A stretch of DNA of 64,000 nt from Hyphomicrobiales bacterium (GCA_022842205.1 JALHQA010000007.1:153117-217116); one strand, 5' to 3'; shown: positions 40,865 through 51,700, counted from the stretch's first letter. The notes: generated by a model from the sequence alone, not told the origin. Program-made: numbers and translations.

Positions 40865-42616
40865 GTGAGCGCTACGACCACAACGATCAGTCATTCGACG
40901 GCCGGCAAGATTCCGCCGCGCGCCATTCATCCAGGCTCGGGCCGCCGCAAGACGCGCGACCAGCAAAAGGGCCGCCAGGTCGACCCGCAGTCGCTGGAGG
41001 AAGTCCGCGAACTGCTCGGCACGCGCTCGCGCCAGCCCGACCTTCTGATCGAGCACCTCCACCTTCTGCAGGACAAGTACAAGTGCCTGCACGCCCGCCA
41101 TCTCGCCGCGCTGGCCAAGGAAATGCGCCTGGCTCTCGTCGAGGTCTATGAGGTCGCGAGCTTCTACGCCCATTTCGACATCGTGCTCGATGGCGAGGCC
41201 GCGCCGCCGGATCTCACCATCCGGGTCTGCGACTCGCTGTCCTGCGAACTGGCGGGTTCGGCGCAGCTGCAGAAAGCCCTGGAAGACGGCATGGACCCGG
41301 CCAAGGTCCGCGTCGTGCGCGCGCCCTGCATGGGCGGCTGCCACAACGCCCCGGTCGTCGCCATCGGTCATGGACTGCACGAGCATGCGACGCTCGAGAG
41401 CGTGAAGAAGGTCGTCGCCTCGGGCGACACCCATCCGCATCTTCCCGACTACAAGGCATTCGACGCCTATGTCGCCGACGGCGGCTACAAGATCCTGAAG
41501 GAATGCATCAGCGGCGCGCGCGATGTTGAAAGCGTCATCACGACGCTCGAAGATTCCGGCATTCGCGGTCTCGGCGGTGCCGGCTTCCCGACCGGCCGCA
41601 AATGGCGCTTTGTCCGCGCCGAGCCGGGCCCGCGCCTGATGGCCATCAACGGTGACGAAGGCGAGCCCGGCACGTTCAAGGACCGTCATTATCTCGAAAC
41701 CGACCCGCATCGTTTCCTCGAAGGCATGCTGATCGGCGCCTGGGCGGTCGAGGCGACCGACGTCTACATCTATCTGCGCGACGAATATCCGCAGTGCCAC
41801 GAAATCCTGCACGCCGAGATCGCCAAGCTCGAGGCCGCCGGCCTCTCGCCGCACACCAAGATTCACATGCGCCGCGGCGCCGGCGCTTACATCTGCGGCG
41901 AAGAATCCGCGATGCTGGAATCGATCGAGGGCAAGCGCGGCCTGCCGCGCCACAAGCCGCCATTCCCGTCGGTGGTCGGCCTGTTCGGCCGTCCGACGCT
42001 CATCAACAATGTCGAGACCGTGTTCTGGGTGCGCGAACTGCTCGAAAAGGGCGGCGCGTGGTTCGCCTCGCATGGCCGCAACGGCCGCAAGGGTCTGCGC
42101 ACATTCTCCGTGTCGGGCCGCGTCAAGGAGCCCGGCGTCAAGCTCTGCCCCGCCGGCATCACGCTCAAGGAGCTTGTCGACGAATATTGCGGCGGCATGC
42201 TCGACGGCCACACGCTGAAGGCCTATCTGCCGGGCGGCCCGTCGGGCGGCATCCTGCCGGCGTCGATGGCCGATGTCCCGCTCGATTTCGGAACGCTTGA
42301 GCAGCACGGCTCGTTTATCGGGTCCGCCGCGGTCGTCGTCCTGTCCGACAAGGACAGCATGCGCGATGTGACCGTGAACCTGCTCAAGTTCTTCGAGGAT
42401 GAGAGCTGCGGCCAGTGCACGCCGTGCCGTGTCGGTACGGAAAAAGCGGTGCATCTCATCAGCCAGCCGACATGGGACGAGGAGCTTCTCGTCGAACTCG
42501 GCAAGGTGATGGGCGACGCCTCGATCTGCGGTCTCGGCCAGGCGGCCATGAACCCGATCAAACTTGTGATGAAACATTTCCGCGACGACTTCAGGTCGCT
42601 CGCGCCGGCTGAATAA
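40865..42616 (+). CDS. fdhB: NAD-dependent formate dehydrogenase beta subunit (NuoE-NuoF fusion)
   Basis: 583-residue diaphorase subunit passing electrons from formate to NAD. The N-terminal part (about 40-185) is NuoE-like with a 2Fe-2S site (VCDSLSCELAG; APCMGGCHNAP). The rest is NuoF-like: GLGGAGFPTGRKWRFVRAE (FMN and NADH), INGDEGEPGTFKDRHYLETD, AYICGEESAMLESIEGKRGL and the 4Fe-4S motif ESCGQCTPCRVGT with ICGLGQ. The same fusion is found in the tungsten FDH1 of Methylobacterium. Starts with GTG at 40865. fdhA follows 11 bases on. Confidence 0.93.
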   Translation: MSATTTTISHSTAGKIPPRAIHPGSGRRKTRDQQKGRQVDPQSLEEVRELLGTRSRQPDLLIEHLHLLQDKYKCLHARHLAALAKEMRLALVEVYEVASFYAHFDIVLDGEAAPPDLTIRVCDSLSCELAGSAQLQKALEDGMDPAKVRVVRAPCMGGCHNAPVVAIGHGLHEHATLESVKKVVASGDTHPHLPDYKAFDAYVADGGYKILKECISGARDVESVITTLEDSGIRGLGGAGFPTGRKWRFVRAEPGPRLMAINGDEGEPGTFKDRHYLETDPHRFLEGMLIGAWAVEATDVYIYLRDEYPQCHEILHAEIAKLEAAGLSPHTKIHMRRGAGAYICGEESAMLESIEGKRGLPRHKPPFPSVVGLFGRPTLINNVETVFWVRELLEKGGAWFASHGRNGRKGLRTFSVSGRVKEPGVKLCPAGITLKELVDEYCGGMLDGHTLKAYLPGGPSGGILPASMADVPLDFGTLEQHGSFIGSAAVVVLSDKDSMRDVTVNLLKFFEDESCGQCTPCRVGTEKAVHLISQPTWDEELLVELGKVMGDASICGLGQAAMNPIKLVMKHFRDDFRSLAPAE

Positions 42617-42627
42617 GGATTACCGCG

Positions 42628-45402
42628 ATGCTCGACGGCATTTCCTTCACGCTCGACGGCGAAGACGTCATCGCCGCTCCGGGCGAAACGATCTGGCAGG
42701 TCGCCCAGCGCAAGGGCACCGAGATCCCGCATCTGTGCTATTTGCCGAAACCCGGCTACCGCCCGGACGGCAATTGTCGCGCCTGCATGGTCGAGATCGA
42801 GGGCGAGCGCGTTCTCGCCGCCTCGTGCGTGCGCAAGCCCTCGCCGGGGATGAAGGTCCAGACGGCGTCGGAGCGCGCCAAGACTTCGCGCAAGCTGGTG
42901 TTCGAACTCCTCGTCGCCGACCAGCCCGACCGCGAGGTTGCGCACGACCCGAACTCCCATTTCTGGCAGCAGGCGGAAACCCTCGACACGCTCGAGAGCC
43001 GTTTCCCGGAAATCGAGCGTTCGAACAAGATCGACGACATGAGCCATGTCGCGATGGCGGTTCAGCTCGATGCCTGCATCCACTGCAATCTGTGCGTACG
43101 CGCCTGCCGTGAAGTGCAGGTCAACGACGTCATCGGCATGGCAGGCCGCGGCGCGACCGAGCAGATCGTGTTCGACTTCAACGATCCGATGGGCTCCTCG
43201 ACCTGTGTGGCCTGCGGCGAGTGCGTCCAGGCCTGCCCGACCGGCGCGCTGATGGAAGCGACGCTGATCGCCGAGGACGGCACCTACACCAACGATCCGG
43301 AGCGCGAGGTCAACTCGGTCTGCCCGTATTGCGGCGTCGGCTGTCAGCTCACCTACCGCATCAAGGACGACAAGATCGTCGCGGTCGACGGCCGCGACGG
43401 CCCGTCGAACCAGAACCGCCTCTGCGTCAAGGGCCGCTTCGGCTTCGACTACGCGCATCATCCGGACCGCCTGACGGTGCCGCTGATCCGCAAGGAAGGC
43501 GTGTCCAAGCACGACACCAATATCGACCCGCTGAACCCGCTGACCCATTTCCGTGAAGCCACCTGGGAAGAGGCGATCGCCTTCGCCGCCGGCGGTCTTG
43601 CGAAAATCCGCGACGAACTCGGCGGCAATGCGCTGGCCGGCTTCGGTTCGGCCAAGGGGTCGAACGAAGAGGCCTATCTGTTCCAGAAGCTCGTCCGTAC
43701 GGGCTTCGGCACCAACAATATCGACCACTGCACGCGTCTGTGCCACGCCTCGTCCGTGGCGGCGCTGATCGAAGGCGTCGGTTCGGGCGCGGTGTCGGCG
43801 CCGTTCATGGCGGCGGAAGACGCCGAGGTGATCCTCGTCATCGGCGCCAACCCGATCGAGAACCACCCGGTCGCCGCGACCTTCTTCAAGAACGCCGCCG
43901 AACGCGGCGCCAAGATGATCGTCATGGATCCGCGCGGTGTGTCGCTGTCGCGTTTCGCGACGCACATGCTGCAGTTCAAGCCGGGCCGCGACGTCTCGAT
44001 GCTGAACGCGATCCTGCACACGATCGTGGAGGAAGGCCTCTACGACAAGCAGTACGTCCAGGCCAACACCGAGGACTTCGAGAAACTCGCCGAGAACGTC
44101 AAGAACTACCCGCCGGAAGAGATGGAGAAGATCTGCGGCATTCCCGCCGAGAAGCTCCGCGAAGTCGCGCGCCTGTTCGCCAAATCCAGCGCCTCGATCA
44201 TCTTCTGGGGCATGGGCGTCTCGCAGCACATCCATGGTACCGACAACAGCCGCTGCCTGATCGCGCTGTCGCTGATCACCGGCCAGATCGGCCGTCCGGG
44301 CACCGGCCTGCATCCGCTGCGCGGCCAGAACAACGTGCAGGGAGCCTCCGACGCCGGCCTGATCCCGATGTTCTATCCGGATTACAAGTCGGTCGAGGAC
44401 CCCGAGGTTCACGCCTGGTACGAGAAGTACTGGAACACCAAGCTCGACAACAAGCGCGGCCTGACCGTGGTCGAGATCATGGACGCGGTCCATGCCGGCA
44501 AGATCCGGGGCATGTATGTCGAGGGTGAAAACCCGGCGATGTCCGATCCCGATGTCGGCCATGCCCGCGAGGCGCTGGCCATGCTCGACCATCTCGTCGT
44601 GCAGGACATCTTCCTGACCGAGACGGCGAAATATGCCGACGTCGTGCTGCCAGCCTCGGCATGGCCGGAAAAGGACGGCACGGTGACGAACACCAACCGT
44701 CAGGTCCAGATGGGCCGCGCGGCGGTGCCGCTGCCGGGCCAGGCGCGCCAGGATCTGTGGATCATCCAGGACATGGCGAACGCGCTCGGCTGCGGCTGGA
44801 ACTACCAGCACGTTTCCGAGGTCTACACCGAGATGGCGGGCGCGATGCCCTCGCTCGACAACATCTCCTGGGAGCGCATCGAGCGCGAGGAGTCGGTCAC
44901 CTATCCGGCCGACGCGCCCGACAAGCCGGGCCATGACATCGTGTTCGGCAACGGCTTCCCGACCAAGTCGGGCCGCGGCAAGTTCGTGCCGGCCAAGCTG
45001 ATCAATCCGGCGGAAGAGCCCGATCTGGACTATCCGCTCGTATTGACGACCGGCCGCCAGCTCGAACACTGGCATACCGGTTCGATGACGCGGCGTTCCA
45101 ACGTTCTCGACGCGGTGGAGCCCGAGGCGGTGGCGTATCTCTCGCCGCACGATCTGACGCGCGCGGGCATCGAGACCGGTGATTACATGCTGGTCTCCTC
45201 GCGCCGCGGCACGATCCGTCTCAAGGCGCGCATCGACGACCGCATGCCGGTCGGCCTCGTCTTCATCCCGTTTGCCTATGCGGAAGCGGCGGCGAACATG
45301 CTGACCAATCCGCAGCTCGATCCGTTCGGCAAGATTCCGGAGTTCAAGTACTGCGCGATCAAGATCAGCAAGGATGAGGTCCCGGCGCAGGCCGCCGAGT
45401 AG
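42628..45402 (+). CDS. fdhA: Formate dehydrogenase alpha subunit (W/Mo bis-MGD)
   Basis: 924-residue catalytic subunit oxidising formate to CO2. An N-terminal 2Fe-2S domain has Cys37, Cys50, Cys53 and Cys67. Two ferredoxin-type 4Fe-4S sites follow (CIHCNLCVRACREV; CVACGECVQACPTG), then the catalytic 4Fe-4S site (CPYCGVGCQLTYR). The metal ligand is Cys372 in RLCHASSVAAL; cysteine, not selenocysteine. The His following it is the conserved catalytic one. The C-terminal dinucleotide-binding domain contains TTGRQLEHWHTGSMTRR. The tungstate transporter upstream suggests W. No fdhD or small delta subunit gene is adjacent. Confidence 0.95.
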   Translation: MLDGISFTLDGEDVIAAPGETIWQVAQRKGTEIPHLCYLPKPGYRPDGNCRACMVEIEGERVLAASCVRKPSPGMKVQTASERAKTSRKLVFELLVADQPDREVAHDPNSHFWQQAETLDTLESRFPEIERSNKIDDMSHVAMAVQLDACIHCNLCVRACREVQVNDVIGMAGRGATEQIVFDFNDPMGSSTCVACGECVQACPTGALMEATLIAEDGTYTNDPEREVNSVCPYCGVGCQLTYRIKDDKIVAVDGRDGPSNQNRLCVKGRFGFDYAHHPDRLTVPLIRKEGVSKHDTNIDPLNPLTHFREATWEEAIAFAAGGLAKIRDELGGNALAGFGSAKGSNEEAYLFQKLVRTGFGTNNIDHCTRLCHASSVAALIEGVGSGAVSAPFMAAEDAEVILVIGANPIENHPVAATFFKNAAERGAKMIVMDPRGVSLSRFATHMLQFKPGRDVSMLNAILHTIVEEGLYDKQYVQANTEDFEKLAENVKNYPPEEMEKICGIPAEKLREVARLFAKSSASIIFWGMGVSQHIHGTDNSRCLIALSLITGQIGRPGTGLHPLRGQNNVQGASDAGLIPMFYPDYKSVEDPEVHAWYEKYWNTKLDNKRGLTVVEIMDAVHAGKIRGMYVEGENPAMSDPDVGHAREALAMLDHLVVQDIFLTETAKYADVVLPASAWPEKDGTVTNTNRQVQMGRAAVPLPGQARQDLWIIQDMANALGCGWNYQHVSEVYTEMAGAMPSLDNISWERIEREESVTYPADAPDKPGHDIVFGNGFPTKSGRGKFVPAKLINPAEEPDLDYPLVLTTGRQLEHWHTGSMTRRSNVLDAVEPEAVAYLSPHDLTRAGIETGDYMLVSSRRGTIRLKARIDDRMPVGLVFIPFAYAEAAANMLTNPQLDPFGKIPEFKYCAIKISKDEVPAQAAE

Positions 45403-45418
45403 ACGTCACGCCATTACA

Positions 45419-45444
45419 AAAAGGCGCCCTCCGGGGCGCCTTTT
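45419..45444. terminator. Bidirectional rho-independent terminator after fdhA
   Basis: AAAAGGCGCC / GGCGCCTTTT with loop CTCCGG, followed by more T residues. Placed between fdhA (ends 45402) and the convergent ilvA (ends 45457); A-rich and T-rich flanks allow use on both strands. Confidence 0.92.
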
Positions 45445-45456
45445 TTATGCCATGGC

Positions 45457-47031
45457 CTAGTGAACCGTCGCGGCCGGCGGCGCGCTTGAGAAGATTTCCG
45501 GCGTCTCCTCCTGAAGCGGCGCGTGCTGGAGGAACAGCCGGTAGGCCGGATTGTCCGTCTCTTCCCAGTAATCGAAGCCGAGCGAGGTCAGAAACGCGTC
45601 GAAGCGTGCGCGGTCTGCCGGCGGAACCTGTATGCCGGCCAGCACGCGGCCGTGATCGGCGCCGTGATTGCGGTAGTGGAACAGCGAAATGTTCCAGCCG
45701 CCCGCCATGCGCGTCAAAAATTCGAACAGCGCGCCGGGCCGTTCGGGGAACTGGAAGCGGAAGATGCGCTCGTTCTCGACACCGGCGCTGCGTCCGCCGA
45801 CCATATGGCGTATGTGCAGCTTGGCCATCTCGTTGTCGGTGAGGTCCGTCACCTGATAGCCGCGCGCCATGAGGGACGATACGAGAAGCCCGCGCTCCTC
45901 CGTGCCGTCGATCTGCACGCCGGCAAAGACCTGCGCCGCCGCATTGTCGGCGTAGCGGTAATTGAACTCGGTGATGGGACGGCGGCCAAGCGCCTCGACG
46001 AAGGCGCGGTAGCTGCCCGGCTTCTCCGGAATGGTGACGGCAAGCAGCGCCTCGCGGTGCTCGCCGATCTCGGCGCGCTCGGCGATGTGGCGCAGCCGGT
46101 CGAAATTCATGTTGGCGCCGCTGTGGATCGCGACGAGCTGCCCATGTCCGGCGCCGTTCTGCTCGACATATTTCTTGATGCCGGCGACGGCGAGCGCGCC
46201 GGCGGGTTCGGCGATGGCGCGCGTGTCGTCGAAAATGTCCTTGATCGCCGCGCAGATCTCGTCGCCCGACACCGTAATGACGGCGTCGAGGACCTCGCGG
46301 CAGATGCGGAACGTCTCCTCGCCCGCCTTGCGCACCGAAACGCCGTCGGCGAACAGGCCCGTGCGCTCCAGCTGCACCGGCTTGCCGGCCTTCAGCGCCG
46401 CGGCCATCGAGGCGGCATCGTCCGGTTCGACGCCGATGACCTTGATGTCCGGACGCAGCGCCTTGACATAGGCGCCGATGCCGGCGGCCAGCCCGCCGCC
46501 GCCGACGGGCACGAAGATGGCGCCGATGTCGCCCGAAGACTGGCGGAGGATTTCCATGCCGATCGTGCCCTGGCCGGCGATCACGTCCGGATCGTCATAG
46601 GCATGAACGAAGGTGAGGCCGTGCTCCTGCGCGAGGCCGCGGGCGTGGGCAAAGGCGTCGTCATAGCCGTCGCCCGCGAGCACGACCTTGCCGCCGAGTG
46701 CGCGCACCGCTTCGATCTTGATCGGCGGGGTCGTCACCGGCATCACGATGGTCGCAGCCGTGCCGAGCTTGCCCGCCGAAAAGGCGACGCCCTGGGCGTG
46801 GTTTCCGGCCGAGGCGCAGATCACGCCGGCCTTCAGCTCGTCCGCCGACAGGCGCGCCATCTTGTTATAGGCGCCGCGCAGCTTGAACGAATGAATCGGT
46901 TGCAGGTCCTCGCGCTTCAGGAGAACGCGGGCATCCAGCCGCTCCGACAGGCGCGCCATCGGTTCGAGCGGGGTTTCCCGGGCCGCCGCATAGACATCGG
47001 AGGACAGGATTTTCTTGAGATATTCGACCAC
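45457..47031 (-). CDS. ilvA: Threonine ammonia-lyase, biosynthetic (two ACT-like domains)
   Basis: First step of isoleucine synthesis: L-threonine to 2-oxobutanoate and ammonia. 524 residues, the long regulated form. The PLP lysine is in QPIHSFKLRGAYNKMARL; SAGNHAQGVAFSAGKLGTAA binds substrate; PVGGGGLAAGIGAYVKAL binds PLP phosphate. Residues about 330-510 are two ACT-like domains (GSYRAFVEALGRRPITEFNY; GALFEFLTRMAGGWNISLFH) for isoleucine feedback control. The C-terminal FHYRNHGADHGRVLAGIQVP is typical. GTG start at 47031. Confidence 0.94.
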   Translation of the reverse strand: MVEYLKKILSSDVYAAARETPLEPMARLSERLDARVLLKREDLQPIHSFKLRGAYNKMARLSADELKAGVICASAGNHAQGVAFSAGKLGTAATIVMPVTTPPIKIEAVRALGGKVVLAGDGYDDAFAHARGLAQEHGLTFVHAYDDPDVIAGQGTIGMEILRQSSGDIGAIFVPVGGGGLAAGIGAYVKALRPDIKVIGVEPDDAASMAAALKAGKPVQLERTGLFADGVSVRKAGEETFRICREVLDAVITVSGDEICAAIKDIFDDTRAIAEPAGALAVAGIKKYVEQNGAGHGQLVAIHSGANMNFDRLRHIAERAEIGEHREALLAVTIPEKPGSYRAFVEALGRRPITEFNYRYADNAAAQVFAGVQIDGTEERGLLVSSLMARGYQVTDLTDNEMAKLHIRHMVGGRSAGVENERIFRFQFPERPGALFEFLTRMAGGWNISLFHYRNHGADHGRVLAGIQVPPADRARFDAFLTSLGFDYWEETDNPAYRLFLQHAPLQEETPEIFSSAPPAATVH

Positions 47032-47232
47032 GATACACCGGATTTAACAGCCGCCAGCCGGTTATCACGAGACGCTTGCGGGCGGCAATGCCCGCTTCAT
47101 CATGGCTGGGCTGTTGGAAAAAATGGTTAGATATTTCAGGTGGTTAAAATATGGCGGCGGCAGCCGGCCAGAGCGCTCCTCTCTTTCCCCTAGCGCTGAT
47201 CTGGCGCGGACCTTGCAAGAGAGCAGGCGTCG

Positions 47233-47326
47233 CTAGGGTTCCGGCCGCGCATGCCGCGCGGTGCCTGGTCCGAGAGCAACAACCTGCACCTATTGCGGGC
47301 ACACGGCGGGACAAAAGCCCGGGAGA
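47233..47326 (+). promoter_or_regulatory. Guanidine-I riboswitch (ykkC class) controlling the guanidine degradation operon
   Basis: All conserved blocks of the ykkC guanidine-I aptamer are present in order: CTAGGGTTCCG (47233-), CTGGTCCGAGAG, then ACGGCGGGACAAAAGCCC and GGGAGA. The P1b/P2 stems are GC-rich. It lies in the 362-base gap between ilvA and the first DUF1989 gene. The downstream platform has a hairpin GCGCCGC (47340-47346) / GCGGCGC (47365-47371), then CCT-GAAA-AGG next to the ribosome site AGGAGG. This would allow control of translation or termination. Ligand binding turns the operon on in known examples. Confidence 0.92.
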
Positions 47327-47393
47327 TCGACCAGCGGACGCGCCGCTCGGAAGGTTTTCTCCCGGCGGCGCTTCCTGAAAAGGAGGACGTCTC

Positions 47394-48137
47394 TTGCACC
47401 AAGTGCCCGAACTTCCCGGCACCATCGCCTATTCGACCGAGCTTGCCGGCGGCAAGCACTGGTCGCTCCTGCTGCGCGCCAACACCGCCTTGCGCCTTAC
47501 CGACGTCGCGGGCGGCGCGAGCGTCGGCATGCTGTTCTACAACCCTCACAATCCGCTGGAGCGCTACAACGCGCCCGACACGCTGAAATGTCAGCACATC
47601 TTCAAGCTGACGGAGGGCAACTGCCTCTATTCCGACATGGGGCGTATCTTCTGCTCGATAACCCATGACAGCGTCGGCTGGAATGACAGCGTGTCCGGCA
47701 CATCGACCAAAGCGATCGTCGAAAGACGATGGGGGCCGCGCGACTACCAGCACGACCGCAACGACTGGAAGCAGAACGGCCGCGACGCCTTTCTCACCGA
47801 ACTCGCGAAATATGGCCTCGGCAAGCGCGACCTGGCGATGAACGTGAACTGGTTCACCAAGGTCGCGGTGGCCGATGACGGCGCGCTGTCCTTCGTTCCC
47901 GGTCATCCGAAGGCAGGAGACTCCGTCGAGCTTCGCTTCGAAATGGAAACGCTGGTCGTGCTCCATACCTGTCCTCATCCGCTCGATCCGGCGAAGGACT
48001 ATCCGTGGAAGCCGGTCCGTATTGACATCAAGGAGGTCGAACCCGCCGCGCCGGACGACAAATGCCGCCTGTCGCGGCCGGAGAATGCCCGCGGATTCGA
48101 CAACAACCGTCTATATCATCTGGGCTGCGGGTGCTGA
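47394..48137 (+). CDS. DUF1989 protein, carboxyguanidine deiminase subunit (urea carboxylase-associated protein 1)
   Basis: 247-residue subunit of the two-protein enzyme that deiminates carboxyguanidine to allophanate and ammonia, the step between guanidine carboxylase and allophanate hydrolase. DUF1989 features: [60 protein letters not shown], and the Cys region [12 protein letters not shown]. Older databases call it urea carboxylase-associated protein 1. TTG start at 47394, with AGGAGG 7 bases before. It is the first gene under the riboswitch. Confidence 0.88.
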   Translation: MHQVPELPGTIAYSTELAGGKHWSLLLRANTALRLTDVAGGASVGMLFYNPHNPLERYNAPDTLKCQHIFKLTEGNCLYSDMGRIFCSITHDSVGWNDSVSGTSTKAIVERRWGPRDYQHDRNDWKQNGRDAFLTELAKYGLGKRDLAMNVNWFTKVAVADDGALSFVPGHPKAGDSVELRFEMETLVVLHTCPHPLDPAKDYPWKPVRIDIKEVEPAAPDDKCRLSRPENARGFDNNRLYHLGCGC

Positions 48138-48138
48138 C

Positions 48139-48786
48139 ATGAAGACACAGGAAAGCACGCTCGCGCCGGAAAAGGCCGCCTATCGCAGAACTGTTCCGGC
48201 CGGCGATTACTGGATGGAGATCGTGAAGGCCGGACAGACGATCCGCATTCTCGATCTCGAGGGAAACCAGGCCGCCGACACGCTGTTCTATTCGGCGGCC
48301 AACCCGGCCGAGCGCTACAGCGCCGCGGACACGATCCGCGAACAGGGCAATGTCTTCCTCGGGCTTGGCACGAAGCTGCTGTCGGACGAAGGCAATGTGA
48401 TGCTCGAGATCGTCGCCGACACCGTCAGTCGTCACGACACGCTCGGCGGCGCCTGTGCGACGGAATCCAACACCGTGCGCTACGATCTCGAAAAGCGGCA
48501 CATGCATGCTTGCCGCGACAGCTGGATGCTCGCCGTGGCCGAGAGACCCGAATTCGGTCTCACCAAGCGCGACATCACCCACAACATCAACTTCTTCATG
48601 AATGTGCCGGTGACGGCGGAGGGCGGGCTGACTTTTGCTGACGGTCTGTCGGCGCCGGGAAAATATGTCGAACTTCGCGCGGAGATGGATGTCATCGTGC
48701 TCATCTCCAACTGCCCGCAGCTCAACAACCCGTGCAATGCGTACAACCCGACTCCGGTCGAGATTCTGATCTGGGACGCGGTGTGA
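48139..48786 (+). CDS. DUF1989 protein, carboxyguanidine deiminase subunit (urea carboxylase-associated protein 2)
   Basis: 215-residue partner of the previous protein. [77 protein letters not shown] and [20 protein letters not shown] form the DUF1989 core; the CP-x4-PC cluster is a likely metal site. ATG at 48139 is one base after the previous stop. A third homologue lies at 62671-63294 outside the riboswitch operons. Confidence 0.9.
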   Translation: MKTQESTLAPEKAAYRRTVPAGDYWMEIVKAGQTIRILDLEGNQAADTLFYSAANPAERYSAADTIREQGNVFLGLGTKLLSDEGNVMLEIVADTVSRHDTLGGACATESNTVRYDLEKRHMHACRDSWMLAVAERPEFGLTKRDITHNINFFMNVPVTAEGGLTFADGLSAPGKYVELRAEMDVIVLISNCPQLNNPCNAYNPTPVEILIWDAV

Positions 48787-48793
48787 GGCGAGC

Positions 48794-51700
48794 ATGTTCC
48801 GCAAAGTCCTGATCGCCAATCGCGGCGCCATCGCCTGCCGCATCATCCGCACGCTGGACCGGCTCGGTGTCCAGTCCGTCGCCGTCTATTCCGAGGCGGA
48901 CCGGAACTCCCGGCATGTGTCGATGGCCGGCGAGGCGGTGTGCATCGGTCCCCCGCCGGCCGCGCAGTCCTATCTCGATGCCGAGAAAATTCTGCGTGTT
49001 GCGATCGAAACCGGCGCCGACGCCATTCACCCCGGCTACGGCTTCCTGTCGGAGAATCCCGACTTCGCGGAATCCTGCGCCGGGGCGGGGATCGCGTTTG
49101 TCGGTCCGCGTCCGGAGCATATGCGTGCGTTCGGGCTGAAGCATCGCGCGCGCGAGATCGCGGAAAGCGCGGGCGTTCCCCTGGCGCCGGGGGGCGGTCT
49201 TGTCGCCGACAGTGCTGCCGCGCAGGCGGAAGCCGGACGCATCGGCTTTCCGGTGATGATCAAATCGACGGCGGGAGGCGGCGGGATCGGCCTGCAGCTG
49301 TGCCGTTCGGCGGACGAGTTCGCGCCGATGTTCGAGCGCGTGCAGCGTCTCGCTGCGAATAATTTCAAGGATGCGGGAATCTTCCTCGAAAAGTTCATCG
49401 CGCGCGGAAGGCACATTGAAGTCCAGATCTTCGGCGACGGGCAGGGGAAAGTCGTCGCTCTCGGCGAACGCGACTGTTCCGCCCAGCGCCGCAACCAGAA
49501 AGTCATCGAGGAAACGCCGGCACCCAATCTTCCGGATGCGATGCGCGCCGACCTGCTGGCGACGGCCGAGCGTCTCGGCGCGGCGGTGTCCTACGAGAAC
49601 GCCGGCACGGTCGAGTTCCTCTTTGATGTCGATGCAGAACAGTTCTATTTCCTTGAAGTCAATACGCGGTTGCAGGTCGAGCATGGCGTGACCGAGGAGG
49701 TGACGGGCGTCGATCTGGTCGAGTGGATGCTTTGCCAGGCCGCGGGCGAGATGCCGGATCTGAGGCGCCCCGCGTCCAGCGGCCATTCGATTCAGGTCCG
49801 GCTGTATGCCGAAGATCCCGGCCGCAATTTCCGCCCAAGCGCCGGACGGCTGACCCATGTCGCATTTCCCGAGGACGCGCGTGTCGAAACCTGGGTCGAG
49901 GCGGGCGCCGAGGTTCCACCGTTCTACGATCCCATGATCGCCAAGCTGATCGTCACGGGCCGCGATCGGGCCGATGCGTTGCAGCGGCTGCGCGGTGCTC
50001 TCGATGCCACGGAGCTTGCCGGCATCGAGACAAATCGCGATTACCTCCGATTTCTCGCCCGTCGCCCGGAACTCGAGGCTGGCGAAGTCACGACGCGGCT
50101 GCTCGAAGCACTGTCCTACAGTCCGGCAACCGTCGAAGTCGTCGCGCCGGGGACGCAGACGACAATACAGGACTGGCCGGGGCGGCTCGGCCATTGGGAT
50201 GTCGGCGTTCCACCGTCCGGCCCGATGGATCATCTGTCGTTCCGGCTGGCAAACCGCGCGCTCGGCAATCCGCCCGGCGCGGCGGCATTGGAGATCACGC
50301 TCGCCGGCCCGACGCTCAGATTCGATGTCGCGACGACGATCTGCTTGTGCGGCGCGGAGATGGCGGCGGCTCTCGACGGCGCGCCGGTCGCGTTCTGGAC
50401 GCCGGTCTCGATCAAAGCCGGGCAGGTGCTTGTTGTGGGCGGCGTCGCGGGGGCCGGTGCGCGCGCCTATTTGGCGGTCGCCGGCGGATTTCAGGTGCCG
50501 GACTATCTCGGCTCGAAATCGACCTTCACGCTCGGCAGATTCGGCGGCCACGGTGGTCGCGCCCTGCTTGCCGGCGATGTGCTGCATATCGAGCCCGAGG
50601 CGCTTGCGACGCCGCAGGCGGTTCCCGCCGACCTGCGGCCCCTCATCGCAAAAAGCTGGACCATTGGTGTCCTGTATGGACCCCATGGCGCGCCGGACTT
50701 CTTCACGCCCGAGGACATCGCGACGTTCTTCGCCGCGGACTGGGAGGTGCATTACAATTCGAACCGCACCGGCGTGCGTCTGATCGGCCCGAAACCGGCT
50801 TGGGCACGCACCGATGGCGGCGAGGCGGGCCTTCATCCTTCGAACATCCACGACAACGCCTACGCCATTGGCGCGGTGGACTTCACCGGCGACATGCCGG
50901 TGATCCTCGGTCCGGACGGGCCAAGCCTCGGCGGTTTCGTCTGCCCCGTGACGATCGCGCAATCCGAACTGTGGAAGATCGGTCAGTTGCGTCCCGGCGA
51001 CAGAATTCGTTTCGAGCGCATGACGCCGCGCGCCGCGGACCAGAGCGAGGCGGACCAGACACTAAGCCTCGCGCAGCTCGCGCGCGGCGCGGCGCCGCCG
51101 GTCGGCGATCCCGGGCCGGATGACGCTGTGCTCGCCGAACTCGCGGAAATGAACGGCAGTCCGCGCGTCGTCTACCGCCGTCAGGGCGATCGCAATCTTC
51201 TGGTCGAGTACGGTCCGCTTGTGCTTGATCTCGAACTGCGTTTCCGCGTGCATGCGCTGATGAACGCCGTGCTGGATTGCGCTCATCCCGGCATCGTCGA
51301 TCTGACGCCCGGAATCCGCTCGCTGCAGATTCACCATGATCCGGAGCACTTGCCGCTCGGCGAGCTTCTCACCCTGCTGAAGAACATCGAGGCGCTGCTG
51401 CCACGCGTCGACCAGATGGAGGTTCCCTCGCGCACGGTCTGGCTGCCGCTGTCGTGGGACGATCCCGCCACGCGGGAAGCGATTGCCAAGTACATCCAGT
51501 CCGTCCGCCCGGACGCGCCCTGGTGCCCGTCCAACATCGAGTTTATCCGCCGCATCAACGGCCTCGACACGATCGACGACGTCAGGCGTATCGTCTACGA
51601 CGCGAGCTATCTCGTGCTCGGCCTCGGCGACGTCTATCTCGGCGCGCCGGTTGCAACGCCGCTCGATCCGCGCCACCGCCTCGTGACGACCAAGTACAAT

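Noticed and set aside
42223..45150. 975-codon minus-strand frame opposite fdhA
   Set aside because: fdhA on the other strand has every expected cofactor motif; the antisense frame shows none.
48722..50962. 746-codon minus-strand frame opposite the carboxylase
   Set aside because: Antisense of the biotin carboxylase domain; composition is typical of a shadow frame.
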